From Betaproteobacteria bacterium (GTDB taxonomy: Bacteria; Pseudomonadota; Gammaproteobacteria; Burkholderiales; Usitatibacteraceae): 64,000 bases of DNA. The translations under genes and the position numbers were made by a program. Location: positions 1 to 64,000 of the forward strand of contig JADJEZ010000016.1 of assembly GCA_016708825.1 (NCBI GenBank), written 5' to 3'. Shown here piece after piece: positions 55,519-64,000 of the stretch. The notes beneath the pieces were generated by a model. It made no database searches. It was not told where the DNA came from and was given only the letters and a program-made list of their open reading frames with translations. The number at the start of each line of letters is the position of its first letter. The stretch's first letter is position 1.

Positions 55519-55599
55519 ATGGAAAACGCCGAAGCCAAGTTTCGTTGCCGGGCAATGCATTCCGAGGGACGGGCGTGTTCGGCACGTCATTCTCGATGA
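55519..55599 (+). CDS. Possible 26-residue leader peptide before the permease
   Basis: ATG (55519) to TGA (55597-55599): 26 residues starting MENAEAKFRC and ending SARHSR, with cysteines at 10 and 20. Its stop overlaps the ATG of the permease gene (ATGA). It follows the ECF-like promoter immediately. There is no strong ribosome binding site and no known family. It could be a coupling or sensing leader, or chance. Confidence 0.25.
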   Translation: MENAEAKFRCRAMHSEGRACSARHSR

Positions 55600-56633
55600 A
55601 CGCCGCGGTCATGCGCTGGCCGGGACGCAATCCGCGCGCCTTCCTGCTGCTGGGGGCGCTCGCGTGGTTCGGGCTGTACCGGATGCTCGCGCCGGCATCG
55701 GAGGCCATCGTCGCCGCCCTGCCCGTCGACCGGGCGAGCCACCTGGGCGGCGCCCTGCAGTTCTTCCTCTACGACACCCCCAAGGTCCTGCTGCTCCTGG
55801 CCGGCATCGTGTTCGTCATGGGCATGGTGAACTCCTACTTCACCCCGGAGCGCACGCGCGCCCTGCTCGCCGGCCGCACCGAAGGCGCGGCGAACGTCAT
55901 GGCCGCCTGCCTGGGGATCGTCACGCCCTTCTGCTCCTGCTCGGCCGTGCCGCTGTTCATCGGCTTCGTCCAGGCGGGCGTGCCGCTCGGCGTCACGTTC
56001 TCCTTCCTGATCGCCGCGCCGATGGTCAACGAGGTGGCCCTCACGCTTCTCTTCGCCCTGTTCGGCTGGAAGGTGGCGCTCCTCTACCTCGGCCTCGGCC
56101 TCGCGGTGGCCATCGTGGCCGGCTGGATCATCGGCCGCCTCAAGATGGAACGCCACCTCGAGGACTGGGTCCGGGACATGCCGCGCGTGAAGGCCGGGAT
56201 CGACGGGGATGGATTGAGCCTTTCGGGGCGCATCGAGGCCGGCTTCGCGAGCGTGCGCGAAATCGTCGGAAAGGTCTGGCCCTACGTCGTCGCCGGCATC
56301 GCGATCGGCGCGGGCATACACGGCTACGTGCCGGAGGAATTCATGGCGAGCTTCATGGGGCGCGAGGCCTGGTGGTCGGTGCCGCTCGCGGTGCTCATCG
56401 GCGTGCCCATGTACACCAACGCGGCCGGGATCATCCCGATCGTGGAGGCGCTGCTCGCCAAGGGCGCGGCGCTGGGCACGGTGCTCGCCTTCATGATGAG
56501 CGTGATCGCGCTCTCGCTTCCCGAGATGGTGATCCTGCGCAAGGTCCTCAGGATGCGCCTCATCGCCACCTTCGTCGGGGTCGTCGCCACGGGAATCCTG
56601 CTGGTGGGTTTCGCCTTCAACGCCTTGCTCTAG
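55596..56633 (+). CDS. arsP: Permease of the YraQ/UPF0718 (ArsP-like) family
   Basis: 345-residue inner-membrane protein with about eight helices in two repeats. The family signature VTPFCSCSAVPLFIGFVQAG near 115 has the paired cysteines that in characterised ArsP bind trivalent organoarsenicals such as methylarsenite and roxarsone(III). FLIAAPMVNEVALTLLF follows, and the second repeat has VPMYTNAAGIIPIVEALLAKG. ArsP members export organoarsenicals; other YraQ-type proteins have no assigned substrate. The ATG at 55596 is chosen because it overlaps an upstream stop (ATGA); ATG at 55611 and TTG at 55545 are alternatives. It is followed after 11 bases by a CxxC redox miniprotein, the usual pairing. 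Confidence 0.85.
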   Translation: MNAAVMRWPGRNPRAFLLLGALAWFGLYRMLAPASEAIVAALPVDRASHLGGALQFFLYDTPKVLLLLAGIVFVMGMVNSYFTPERTRALLAGRTEGAANVMAACLGIVTPFCSCSAVPLFIGFVQAGVPLGVTFSFLIAAPMVNEVALTLLFALFGWKVALLYLGLGLAVAIVAGWIIGRLKMERHLEDWVRDMPRVKAGIDGDGLSLSGRIEAGFASVREIVGKVWPYVVAGIAIGAGIHGYVPEEFMASFMGREAWWSVPLAVLIGVPMYTNAAGIIPIVEALLAKGAALGTVLAFMMSVIALSLPEMVILRKVLRMRLIATFVGVVATGILLVGFAFNALL

Positions 56634-56644
56634 GAGAGAGAAAC

Positions 56645-56887
56645 ATGGAAGTGAAAGTGCTCGGTTCGGGATGCGCGAACTGCCGCAACACGGTTGCCCT
56701 GGTCGAACAGGTTGCGGCCGCGCGCGGGGTCGCGATCCGGCTCACGAAGGTCGAGGATATGAAGGACATCGCAGCCCTCGGCGTGATGTCGACGCCCGGC
56801 GTGGTCATCGACGGCCGCGTGGTTCACGCGGGCGGCGTTCCCTCGCGGGAAAAGGTCCAGGGCTGGTTCGACGCGCCGCCGGCCTAG
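56645..56887 (+). CDS. Small thioredoxin-fold redox protein (TM0996/MTH895 type)
   Basis: 80 residues, thioredoxin-fold miniprotein. The active site is CANC (GSGCANCRNTVALVEQV) near residue 10-13, and the cis-Pro region STPGVVIDGRVVHAGGVP is near 48. Such proteins nearly always accompany YraQ/ArsP permeases. Reducing pentavalent to trivalent species, or handing the metalloid over to the permease cysteines, is a likely role, not proven. The start has GGAGAGAGAAAC just upstream. It ends 18 bases before the convergent glmM stop. Confidence 0.88.
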   Translation: MEVKVLGSGCANCRNTVALVEQVAAARGVAIRLTKVEDMKDIAALGVMSTPGVVIDGRVVHAGGVPSREKVQGWFDAPPA

Positions 56888-56905
56888 GCCCGCGCGCCAG
56901 GGGGG

Positions 56906-58260
56906 TCAGGCCGCGCGCCGCACCGCTTCCGCGATCGCCTCGGCGAGCGAGCGCACGCGGACCGGATCCTCGCCTTCCACCATCACGCGGATAACAGGCT
57001 CCGTACCCGACGGGCGCAGGAGCACGCGGCCGCGGCCGGCCAGCGCCGTCTCGGCCGCCAGCACGGCGTCGCGAACGGCCGGCACCGAGGTCACGTCCGC
57101 GCGGCTGGCGAGCTTCACGTTGGTGAGCACCTGCGGCAGGAGCGTGAGGTCGCGCGTGAAGTCTCCCAGCGTCTGCCCGGCTGCCACCAGCGCCTCGAGC
57201 ACCTGCAGCGCGGAGATGATCGCGTCGCCCGTGGAGTGGCAGTCGAGGAAGAGCAGGTGCCCGGAATTCTCGCCGCCGCACTCCCAGCCCTTGTCGTGCA
57301 GGAGCTCGAGCACGTAGCGATCGCCCACCTTGGCGCGGGCAAAGGCGATGCCCAGCTCGCCGAAGCGCCGCTCGAGGGCGAAGTTGGTCATGAGCGTGCC
57401 CGCCACGCCCCCGCGCAGCCGGCCGATCTCGTGGCGGTGCTTTGCGATCGCGTAGAGGATCTGGTCGCCGTCGAAGAGCCGCCCGTCGTGGTCGGCCATG
57501 GCGAGCCGGTCGCCGTCGCCGTCGAAGGCGATGCCGAAGTCCGCTCCATGCTCGACGACCGCCGCGGCAAGCGCGGCGGGATGGGTGGCGCCGCAGCCTG
57601 CATTGATGTTCATGCCGTCCGGGCTCACGCCGATCGCCACCACCTCGGCGCCCAGCTCCTGGAAGACGCGCGGGCCCAGGCGATGGCAGGCGCCGTGCGC
57701 GCAGTCCACCACGAGCTTCAAACCGCGCAGGGTGCGGTGCTTGGCGAACGTGCCCTTGCAGAACTCGATGTAGCGCCCTTCCGCGTCGTGCAGCCGTTCG
57801 GCCTTGCCGAGCTGGGACGACTCGCGGGTCAAGAGCGGCTGGGCGAGCACCGCCTCGATCTCGTGCTCGACGGCGTCGGGAAGCTTCGCGCCCTCCGCCG
57901 AGAAGAACTTGATGCCGTTGTCCTCAAACGAATTATGCAAGGCCGAAACCATGATGCCCGCCGAGAGCCTGAGCGCGCGCGTGAGGAAGGCCACGCCCGG
58001 CGTGGGCATGGGGCCCACGAGCAGCGTGTCCACGCCCGCGGCGAGGAGCCCCGACTCGAGCGCCGACTCGAACATGTAGCCCGAGATGCGCGTGTCCTTG
58101 CCGATGAGGACCGCGGGCCGGTCGCGGTGCGGCGGAGCGACGTCCGCGCGCGAGAGCACCTGGCCCGCGGCGTAGCCCAGGCGAAGCACGAAATCCGGCG
58201 TGATGGGCGCCGCCCACGCTGCCGCGGATGCCGTCGGTGCCGAAGTATTTCCTGGGTCAT
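56906..58260 (-). CDS. glmM: Phosphoglucosamine mutase, active-site serine altered and 5' end frameshifted
   Basis: Converts glucosamine-6-phosphate to glucosamine-1-phosphate for cell-wall synthesis. The C-terminal 420 residues are in one frame with the magnesium site FDGDGDRLAM, the sugar loop GENSGHLL and the phosphate loop RPSGTEPVIRVM intact. The phosphoserine loop, normally SASHNPF, reads SALHNSF (57940-57965), so the catalytic Ser is Leu. The N-terminus (KYFGTDGIRGSVGG) is readable only with two frame changes at about 58250 and about 58215. The ATG at 58260 overlaps the folP stop (ATGA), which supports the start. Both substitutions are C-to-T changes in the gene. Either a sequencing problem or a damaged copy is possible; an essential gene should not lack this residue. 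Confidence 0.85.
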
Positions 58261-59137
58261 GTTCCCCGAGTGCCTGCAGGACTTTCAAACGCGTCCACCC
58301 CCGTCTCCACGTCGTGCACGCGCACGACACGAGCGCCATTCTGAACCGCGAGCAGGGCCGCGGCAACGCTTCCCGCCACGCGCTCGCCGACGGGTCGGCC
58401 GGTGATGTCGCCGATCATGCGCTTGCGCGACAGCCCCGCGACGACCGGGTAGCCCGCCCCGGCGAGTTTTCCCAGCCCCGCGAGGAGCGCGGCGTTGTGC
58501 TCGAAATGCTTGCCGAACCCGAAGCCCGGATCGATGGCGATGCGCTCGCGCTCCACGCCGGCGGCTTCCAGCGCGCCCGCCCGCTGCGCGAGATAGGCGC
58601 GCACCTCGGCCACCACGTCGTCGTAGCGGGGATCGGCCTGCATCGTCGCAGGGGTGCCCGGCATGCGCATCGCGCACAGGCCCACGCCCGAATGCGCCAC
58701 CGCCTCCACGGCACCGGGGGCGCGGAAGGCGTTCACGTCGTTCACCATCGCGCAGCCCGCGTCGATCGCCCGGCGCATCACCTCGGGCTTCATCGTGTCC
58801 ACCGACACCGCGATTCCCTCCCGCACCAGGGCCCGCACCACCGGCAGCACGCGCTCGAGCTCGATCGCCTCCGGCACGGGCTCGGCACCGGGGCGCGTGG
58901 ATTCGCCGCCCACGTCCACGAGGTCCGCGCCGGCCGCGGCGAGCGCCAGTCCCCGCTCGATGGCGCTCTTCTCGGCAAGGAAGCGCCCGCCGTCGGAGAA
59001 CGAATCCGCCGTCACGTTCACGATGCCCATCACCCTCGCGCGGTCGAGGGCGAGGGCGAAGGCGCCGCAGCGCAGCACCGGAGGTCGAAGCGAAACGGGG
59101 CGGCCCGAAGCCCCGCCGCCCAGGATGCCGGGAAGTC

Positions 59138-59141
<4 letters not shown>
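58257..59141 (-). CDS. folP: Dihydropteroate synthase
   Basis: Cytoplasmic folate-pathway enzyme, 294 residues, TIM barrel, target of sulfonamides. Signatures: VMGIVNVTADSFSDGGRF (usually NVTPDSFSDGG, so the proline is Ala here), ADLVDVGGESTRPGAEPV, and GLSRKRMIGDITGRPVGERV near 225. The GTG at 59141 is chosen as start because it would overlap the TGA of ftsH (GTGA) once a frameshift in ftsH is corrected. As the sequence stands, folP is in one open frame with ftsH. It ends in an ATGA overlap with glmM. Confidence 0.94.
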
Positions 59142-61049
<1,908 letters not shown>

Positions 61050-61080
61050 TAACGGTTCCTTGGGGAAAGACTCCTGAGAA

Positions 61081-61803
61081 TCAGGGGATAGGAGGACTAC
61101 TACTATAGCAAAGTTCGGGTGCCCGGCCCCCATTTCGGGGGGCCCGGCAAAATCGGGGGCACTCCCCATTTACCCCATTTCTTTGCGCCTTCAATCCCCG
61201 GGCGAGGATATAGAGTTCGGCGCTCTCGCCCCGGGAGGCTTCGGGCTTGCGGACCACGATCTTGTCGAATCGGGCGCGCAGCGACTTGAAGAACTCCTCG
61301 TAGCCCGCGCCCTGGAACACTTTGACCAGGAAAGCGCCGCCGGGTTTCAGGCGGGAGCAGGCGAAATCCCGGGCCAGCTCCGCGAGCGCCATGGAGCGCG
61401 CCTGGTCGGAGATCGCGATCCCCGAGATGTTGGGCGACAAGTCCGAGAGCACCGCGTCGGCGAAGCTCCCCCCGAGCGCGGATTCCACCTGCGCGAGGCC
61501 GGCGCCGGTGGAAAAGTCGCCGCGCAGGAAGACCGATCCCGGGACCGCCTCCATGTCGAGCAGGTCGATCGCGACCACGCGCCCCTTCGGCCCCGTGCGC
61601 TTCGCCGCCACCTGCGTCCACCCGCCGGGGGCGCTGCCCAGGTCGACGACCACGCCTCCGACAGGGAGAATGCGGTCGCGGTCGTCGATTTCCGAGAGCT
61701 TGTACGCGGAGCGCGAACGCAGCCCCTCGCGCCGGGCGCGCTGGACCCACGGGTCGTTCACGTGGCGGCGCAGCCACTGCTTGCTCGATGCCGAGCGCTT
61801 CAT
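61081..61803 (-). CDS. rlmE: 23S rRNA (uridine-2552-2'-O)-methyltransferase RlmE, with extended C-terminus
   Basis: SAM-dependent methyltransferase that modifies U2552 in the 50S subunit; 240 residues. Landmarks: SAYKLSEIDDRDRIL near 33, the SAM site VVDLGSAPGGWTQVAA near 50, catalytic Asp in AVLSDLSPNISG near 115, and the lysine in GGAFLVKVFQG near 155. The family normally ends near residue 208, at LYILARGLKAQ. Here about 30 more residues follow, read through a G/C-rich palindromic element (61121-61148). The tail is probably not conserved. It lies upstream of ftsH by 31 bases, as in related genomes. Confidence 0.92.
   Translation of the reverse strand: MKRSASSKQWLRRHVNDPWVQRARREGLRSRSAYKLSEIDDRDRILPVGGVVVDLGSAPGGWTQVAAKRTGPKGRVVAIDLLDMEAVPGSVFLRGDFSTGAGLAQVESALGGSFADAVLSDLSPNISGIAISDQARSMALAELARDFACSRLKPGGAFLVKVFQGAGYEEFFKSLRARFDKIVVRKPEASRGESAELYILARGLKAQRNGVNGECPRFCRAPRNGGRAPELCYSSSPPIP
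61121..61148. repeat. G/C-rich imperfect inverted repeat at the rlmE 3' end
   Basis: GCCCGGCCCCC (61121-61131) and GGGGGGCCCGGC (61137-61148) form a near-perfect stem with a short ATTTC loop, flanked by further repeats (ATCGGGGGCACTCCCCAT). It lies inside the last codons of rlmE, just before its stop. It looks like a small REP-type element or transcription end. Confidence 0.55.
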
Positions 61804-61829
61804 CGCGATTCCCCGCGTGCAATTCGCGT

Positions 61830-61835
61830 CATAAT
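61830..61835 (+). promoter_or_regulatory. -10-like box CATAAT for yhbY
   Basis: CATAAT lies six bases before the yhbY ATG (61842), so transcription would start at or next to the start codon. The element CATAATCCCCGCATG resembles TATAATCCCCGG before pgi and GATAATGCCCGCATG before mtnA. No -35 stands out. Confidence 0.4.
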
Positions 61836-61841
61836 CCCCGC

Positions 61842-62304
61842 ATGCCCGCCCTGACCCCCCGCCCGCCGCAGCGAGTTGCGCGCCAGGCCCATGGCCTCTC
61901 CCCGTCGTGATGATCGGCGACAAGGGCTCTCCGACCCGTGGTCGCCGAAGTCGAGCGCGCCCTGCTCGCCCACGAGCTGGTCAAGGTGCGCGCCGCCACG
62001 GACGATCGCCAGGCGCGCGCTGCGTGGCTGGAGGAGCTGTGCGCGAGGCTCGGCGCGCAGCCACGTGCAGGCGATCGGGAAGGTGCTCGTGCTCTGGCGG
62101 GAGAACCCGGAGAAGCGCGTGCCGGCCGCCGCGCCCGCCAAGAAGGCCGCCCCGAAGAAGAAGCCGCGCCCCTCGGCCCGTCAGGCGAAGAAGAAGCACC
62201 GCACGGTCGAGGAGCTCATTCGTATCGCACGTCCACGATCTCCAGCGCCTTCTCCCCGCCCGGCGTCCGAACCTCGGCGACGTCGCCCGCGTACTTCCCG
62301 ATGA
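61842..62304 (+). pseudogene. yhbY: YhbY-family RNA-binding protein, broken by at least five frame changes
   Basis: A CRS1-YhbY-domain protein (ribosome-assembly factor) can be read only piecewise. MPALTPR starts it; RSELRA, then QAHGLSP, then VVMIGDKG, then VVAEVERALLAHELVKVRA and HVQAIGKVLVLW follow in three alternating frames. This matches the whole YhbY fold in correct order, and the C-terminal tail is lysine-rich. At least five shifts occur within about 250 bases. The last 89 bases overlap the end of greA on the other strand, and the true stop is uncertain. Either very poor sequence or a decayed gene; gene order (between greA and rlmE) is the normal one. Confidence 0.7.
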
Positions 62305-62692
62305 GGGCCTTGGCGATCGGCGAGGAATAGGAGATCTTGCCGGCCTTGATGTCGGCCTCGTCCTCGCCGACGATCTGGTAGGTCATGCTTTCGTCGCCGT
62401 CCGCGTCCTTCAGCTCCACGGTCGTGCCGAACACCACGCGGCCGTCGTCCTCGAGGAGCGCCGGGTCGATCACCTGGGCGTTGGCGAGCTTCGCCTCGAG
62501 CTCCAGGATGCGGCCCTCGATGAAGCCCTGCTTCTCGCGCGCCGCGTCGTACTCCGCGTTCTCGGAGATGTCGCCGTGCGCCCTCGCCTCGGCGATGGCG
62601 GTGATGACCGCGGGGCGCTCCGCCGTCTTCAGGCGGTGCAGCTCCGTCTTCAGCAGGTCCACGCCGACGCGTGTGATCGGAAATTTTCCCAT
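62216..62692 (-). CDS. greA: Transcription elongation factor GreA
   Basis: 158-residue factor that stimulates transcript cleavage in backtracked RNA polymerase. The N-terminal coiled coil carries the acidic tip in ARAHGDISENAEYDAAREKQ near 37-56. The C-terminal FKBP-like domain has YQIVGEDEADIKAGKISYSS and SPIAKALIGKYAGD near 120-140. It lies 46 bases downstream of carB in the usual carAB-greA order. Confidence 0.97.
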   Translation of the reverse strand: MGKFPITRVGVDLLKTELHRLKTAERPAVITAIAEARAHGDISENAEYDAAREKQGFIEGRILELEAKLANAQVIDPALLEDDGRVVFGTTVELKDADGDESMTYQIVGEDEADIKAGKISYSSPIAKALIGKYAGDVAEVRTPGGEKALEIVDVRYE

Positions 62693-62738
62693 GCCCGGAT
62701 TGTGCCTCAGTGAAGCGTGGCGTGCAGGCCCTGCAGGT

Positions 62739-64000
62739 CTAGGGCCGCAGTTCCTCGATGTGCTGCATGCCGACGCAGGCCGCGCGCGCGCCGGACACGG
62801 TCGTATAGTAGGTGATCCGGCCCTGCAGGGCGGAATGGCGGATCGACCAGGAATCGCGCACCGAGCGCCGGTCCTCCTCGACGGTGTTGATGATGAGGCT
62901 GATCTCGCGGTTGCGGATCATGTCGACCACGTTGGGGCGGCCCTCCATCACCTTGTTCACCCGCTGCACGACGAGGCCCGCGGCCTCGAGCGCCGCGGCC
63001 GTGCCCTTGGTGGCCACCAGCGCGAAACCCAGCCCGGCGAGGGTGCGACCCACCTCCACGAGCTTCGGCTTGTCCTCGTCGCGTACGGAGAGGAACGCCT
63101 TGCCCGACTTGGGCAGGCGCACGCCCGCGGCAAGCTGGCTCTTCACGAAGGCCTCCGCGAAGGTCCGGCCGACCCCCATCACCTCGCCCGTGGACTTCAT
63201 CTCCGGGCCCAGGATCGTGTCCACGCCGGGGAACTTGATGAAGGGGAAGACGGCTTCCTTCACGGAGTAGTACGGCGGCACCACTTCCTTCGTCACGCCC
63301 TGGGAGGCGAGCGAGCGCCCCGCCATGCAGCGTGCCGCCACCTTGGCGAGCGGGGTGCGGATCGCCTTCGAGACGAAGGGCACGGTCCGCGAGGCCCGGG
63401 GATTGACCTCCAGCACGAAGACCGTCCCGTCCTGGATGGCGAACTGCACGTTCATCAGGCCCACCACGTTCAGGCCCCGGGCCATCGCCACGGTCTGGCG
63501 GCGAATCTCGTCCATGAGGTCCGCGGAAAGGCTGAACGGCGGCAGCGAGCAGGCCGAATCGCCCGAGTGCACGCCCGCCTGCTCGACGTGCTCCATGATG
63601 CCGCCGATGATGACCTGCTCGCCGTCGCTCACCGCGTCGACGTCGACCTCGATCGCATCGTTCAGGAACCGGTCGATGAGCACCGGGGAGTCGTTGGAGA
63701 CCTTCACGGCCTCCTTCATGTAACGCACCAGGTCGATCTCGGCGTGCACGATCTCCATCGCGCGCCCGCCCAGGACGTAGGAGGGGCGCACGACCACGGG
63801 ATAGCCGATCTCCTTCGCCGCCTCGAGCGCCGCCTCGGGCGTGCGTGCCGTGCGATTGGGCGGCTGGCGCAGCTTCAGCTCGTTCAGCATCTGCTGGAAG
63901 CGCTCGCGGTCCTCGGCCTTGTCGATCGAGTCTGGCGTCGTGCCGATGATCGGGACTCCTGCCGCCTCCAGGTCGCGCGCGAGCTTGAGCGGCGTCTGCC
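62739..64000 (-). CDS. carB: Carbamoyl-phosphate synthase large subunit, C-terminal part (cut by window edge)
   Basis: The C-terminal 420 residues of the roughly 1070-residue synthase; the 5' end lies beyond the right edge. Present are the second ATP-grasp domain (VVVRPSYVLGGRAMEIVH, with metal ligands in FVLEVNPRASRTVPFVSKA) and the MGS-like allosteric domain (FLSVRDEDKPKLVEVGRTLA onward, with NLVVDM-like NVVDMIRNREISLIINTVEE). It makes carbamoyl phosphate for arginine and pyrimidines. The frame is intact throughout. Confidence 0.97.
   Translation of the reverse strand, partial: QTPLKLARDLEAAGVPIIGTTPDSIDKAEDRERFQQMLNELKLRQPPNRTARTPEAALEAAKEIGYPVVVRPSYVLGGRAMEIVHAEIDLVRYMKEAVKVSNDSPVLIDRFLNDAIEVDVDAVSDGEQVIIGGIMEHVEQAGVHSGDSACSLPPFSLSADLMDEIRRQTVAMARGLNVVGLMNVQFAIQDGTVFVLEVNPRASRTVPFVSKAIRTPLAKVAARCMAGRSLASQGVTKEVVPPYYSVKEAVFPFIKFPGVDTILGPEMKSTGEVMGVGRTFAEAFVKSQLAAGVRLPKSGKAFLSVRDEDKPKLVEVGRTLAGLGFALVATKGTAAALEAAGLVVQRVNKVMEGRPNVVDMIRNREISLIINTVEEDRRSVRDSWSIRHSALQGRITYYTTVSGARAACVGMQHIEELRP

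Noticed and set aside
56888..56930. Bidirectional terminator between the redox miniprotein and glmM
   Set aside because: The GC-rich repeats there are direct rather than inverted, and there is no T-run.

Overview
The window is high-GC DNA from what looks like a betaproteobacterium. The grounds are gene order and gene content: carB-greA-yhbY-rlmE-ftsH-folP-glmM at the right edge, tpiA-secG-tRNA-Leu-nuoA..N in the middle, a GTP-dependent PEP carboxykinase, Pst transport, and TRAP and dipeptide-type transporters. I cannot name the genus from sequence alone. Coding density is very high, with many ATGA or GTGA start/stop overlaps. Several genes carry single-base frameshifts, mostly near G/C runs: both dpp-like genes at the left edge, mtnA, nuoN, nuoG, ftsH, glmM and above all yhbY. 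These suggest draft-quality sequence, although real decay cannot be excluded gene by gene.

Layout. 0-3.3 kb (minus): dipeptide/oligopeptide ABC transporter (binding protein and two permeases). 3.7-9.8 kb (plus): mtnA, pckG, and a D-amino-acid/peptide cluster (DSD1-like PLP enzyme, RidA, M20 peptidase). 9.8-12.7 kb (minus): TRAP transporter dctPQM. 12.9-17.8 kb: aldo-keto reductase, small exported protein, GGDEF diguanylate cyclase, second RidA, second exported protein, D-amino-acid dehydrogenase. 17.9-24.8 kb (plus): DUF4743/Nudix protein, MFS and EamA transporters, pgi, and a hybrid-histidine-kinase-like protein that has lost its phosphoacceptor histidine. 24.8-42.8 kb (minus): the 14-subunit complex I operon nuoA-N, with a cupin gene between nuoD and nuoE, followed by a Nudix hydrolase, glpD and a HAD phosphatase. 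42.9-44.1 kb (minus): tRNA-Leu(GAG), secG, tpiA.

44.2-56.9 kb is the most interesting part. It lies between tpiA and glmM, which I recall as near neighbours in related proteobacteria such as Pseudomonas. It holds arsR-arsC-acr3 (arsenic detoxification), pstSCAB (phosphate uptake, with a Pho box), a Tat-exported molybdopterin reductase with its four-cluster Fe-S partner that resembles respiratory arsenate reductase ArrAB, a TorD-like chaperone, a YqeB-like protein otherwise linked to selenium-dependent molybdenum hydroxylases, and a SigZ-type sigma factor followed by an ArsP/YraQ-type permease and a CxxC redox miniprotein. Together these look like an arsenic island: phosphate-selective uptake, arsenate reduction in the cytoplasm with efflux of arsenite, possible arsenate respiration outside the membrane, and possible export of organoarsenicals. 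The respiratory chain it would feed from, complex I, lies just next door.

56.9-64.0 kb (mostly minus): glmM (with an altered active-site serine), folP, ftsH, rlmE, a badly frameshifted yhbY (plus), greA, and the 3' part of carB.
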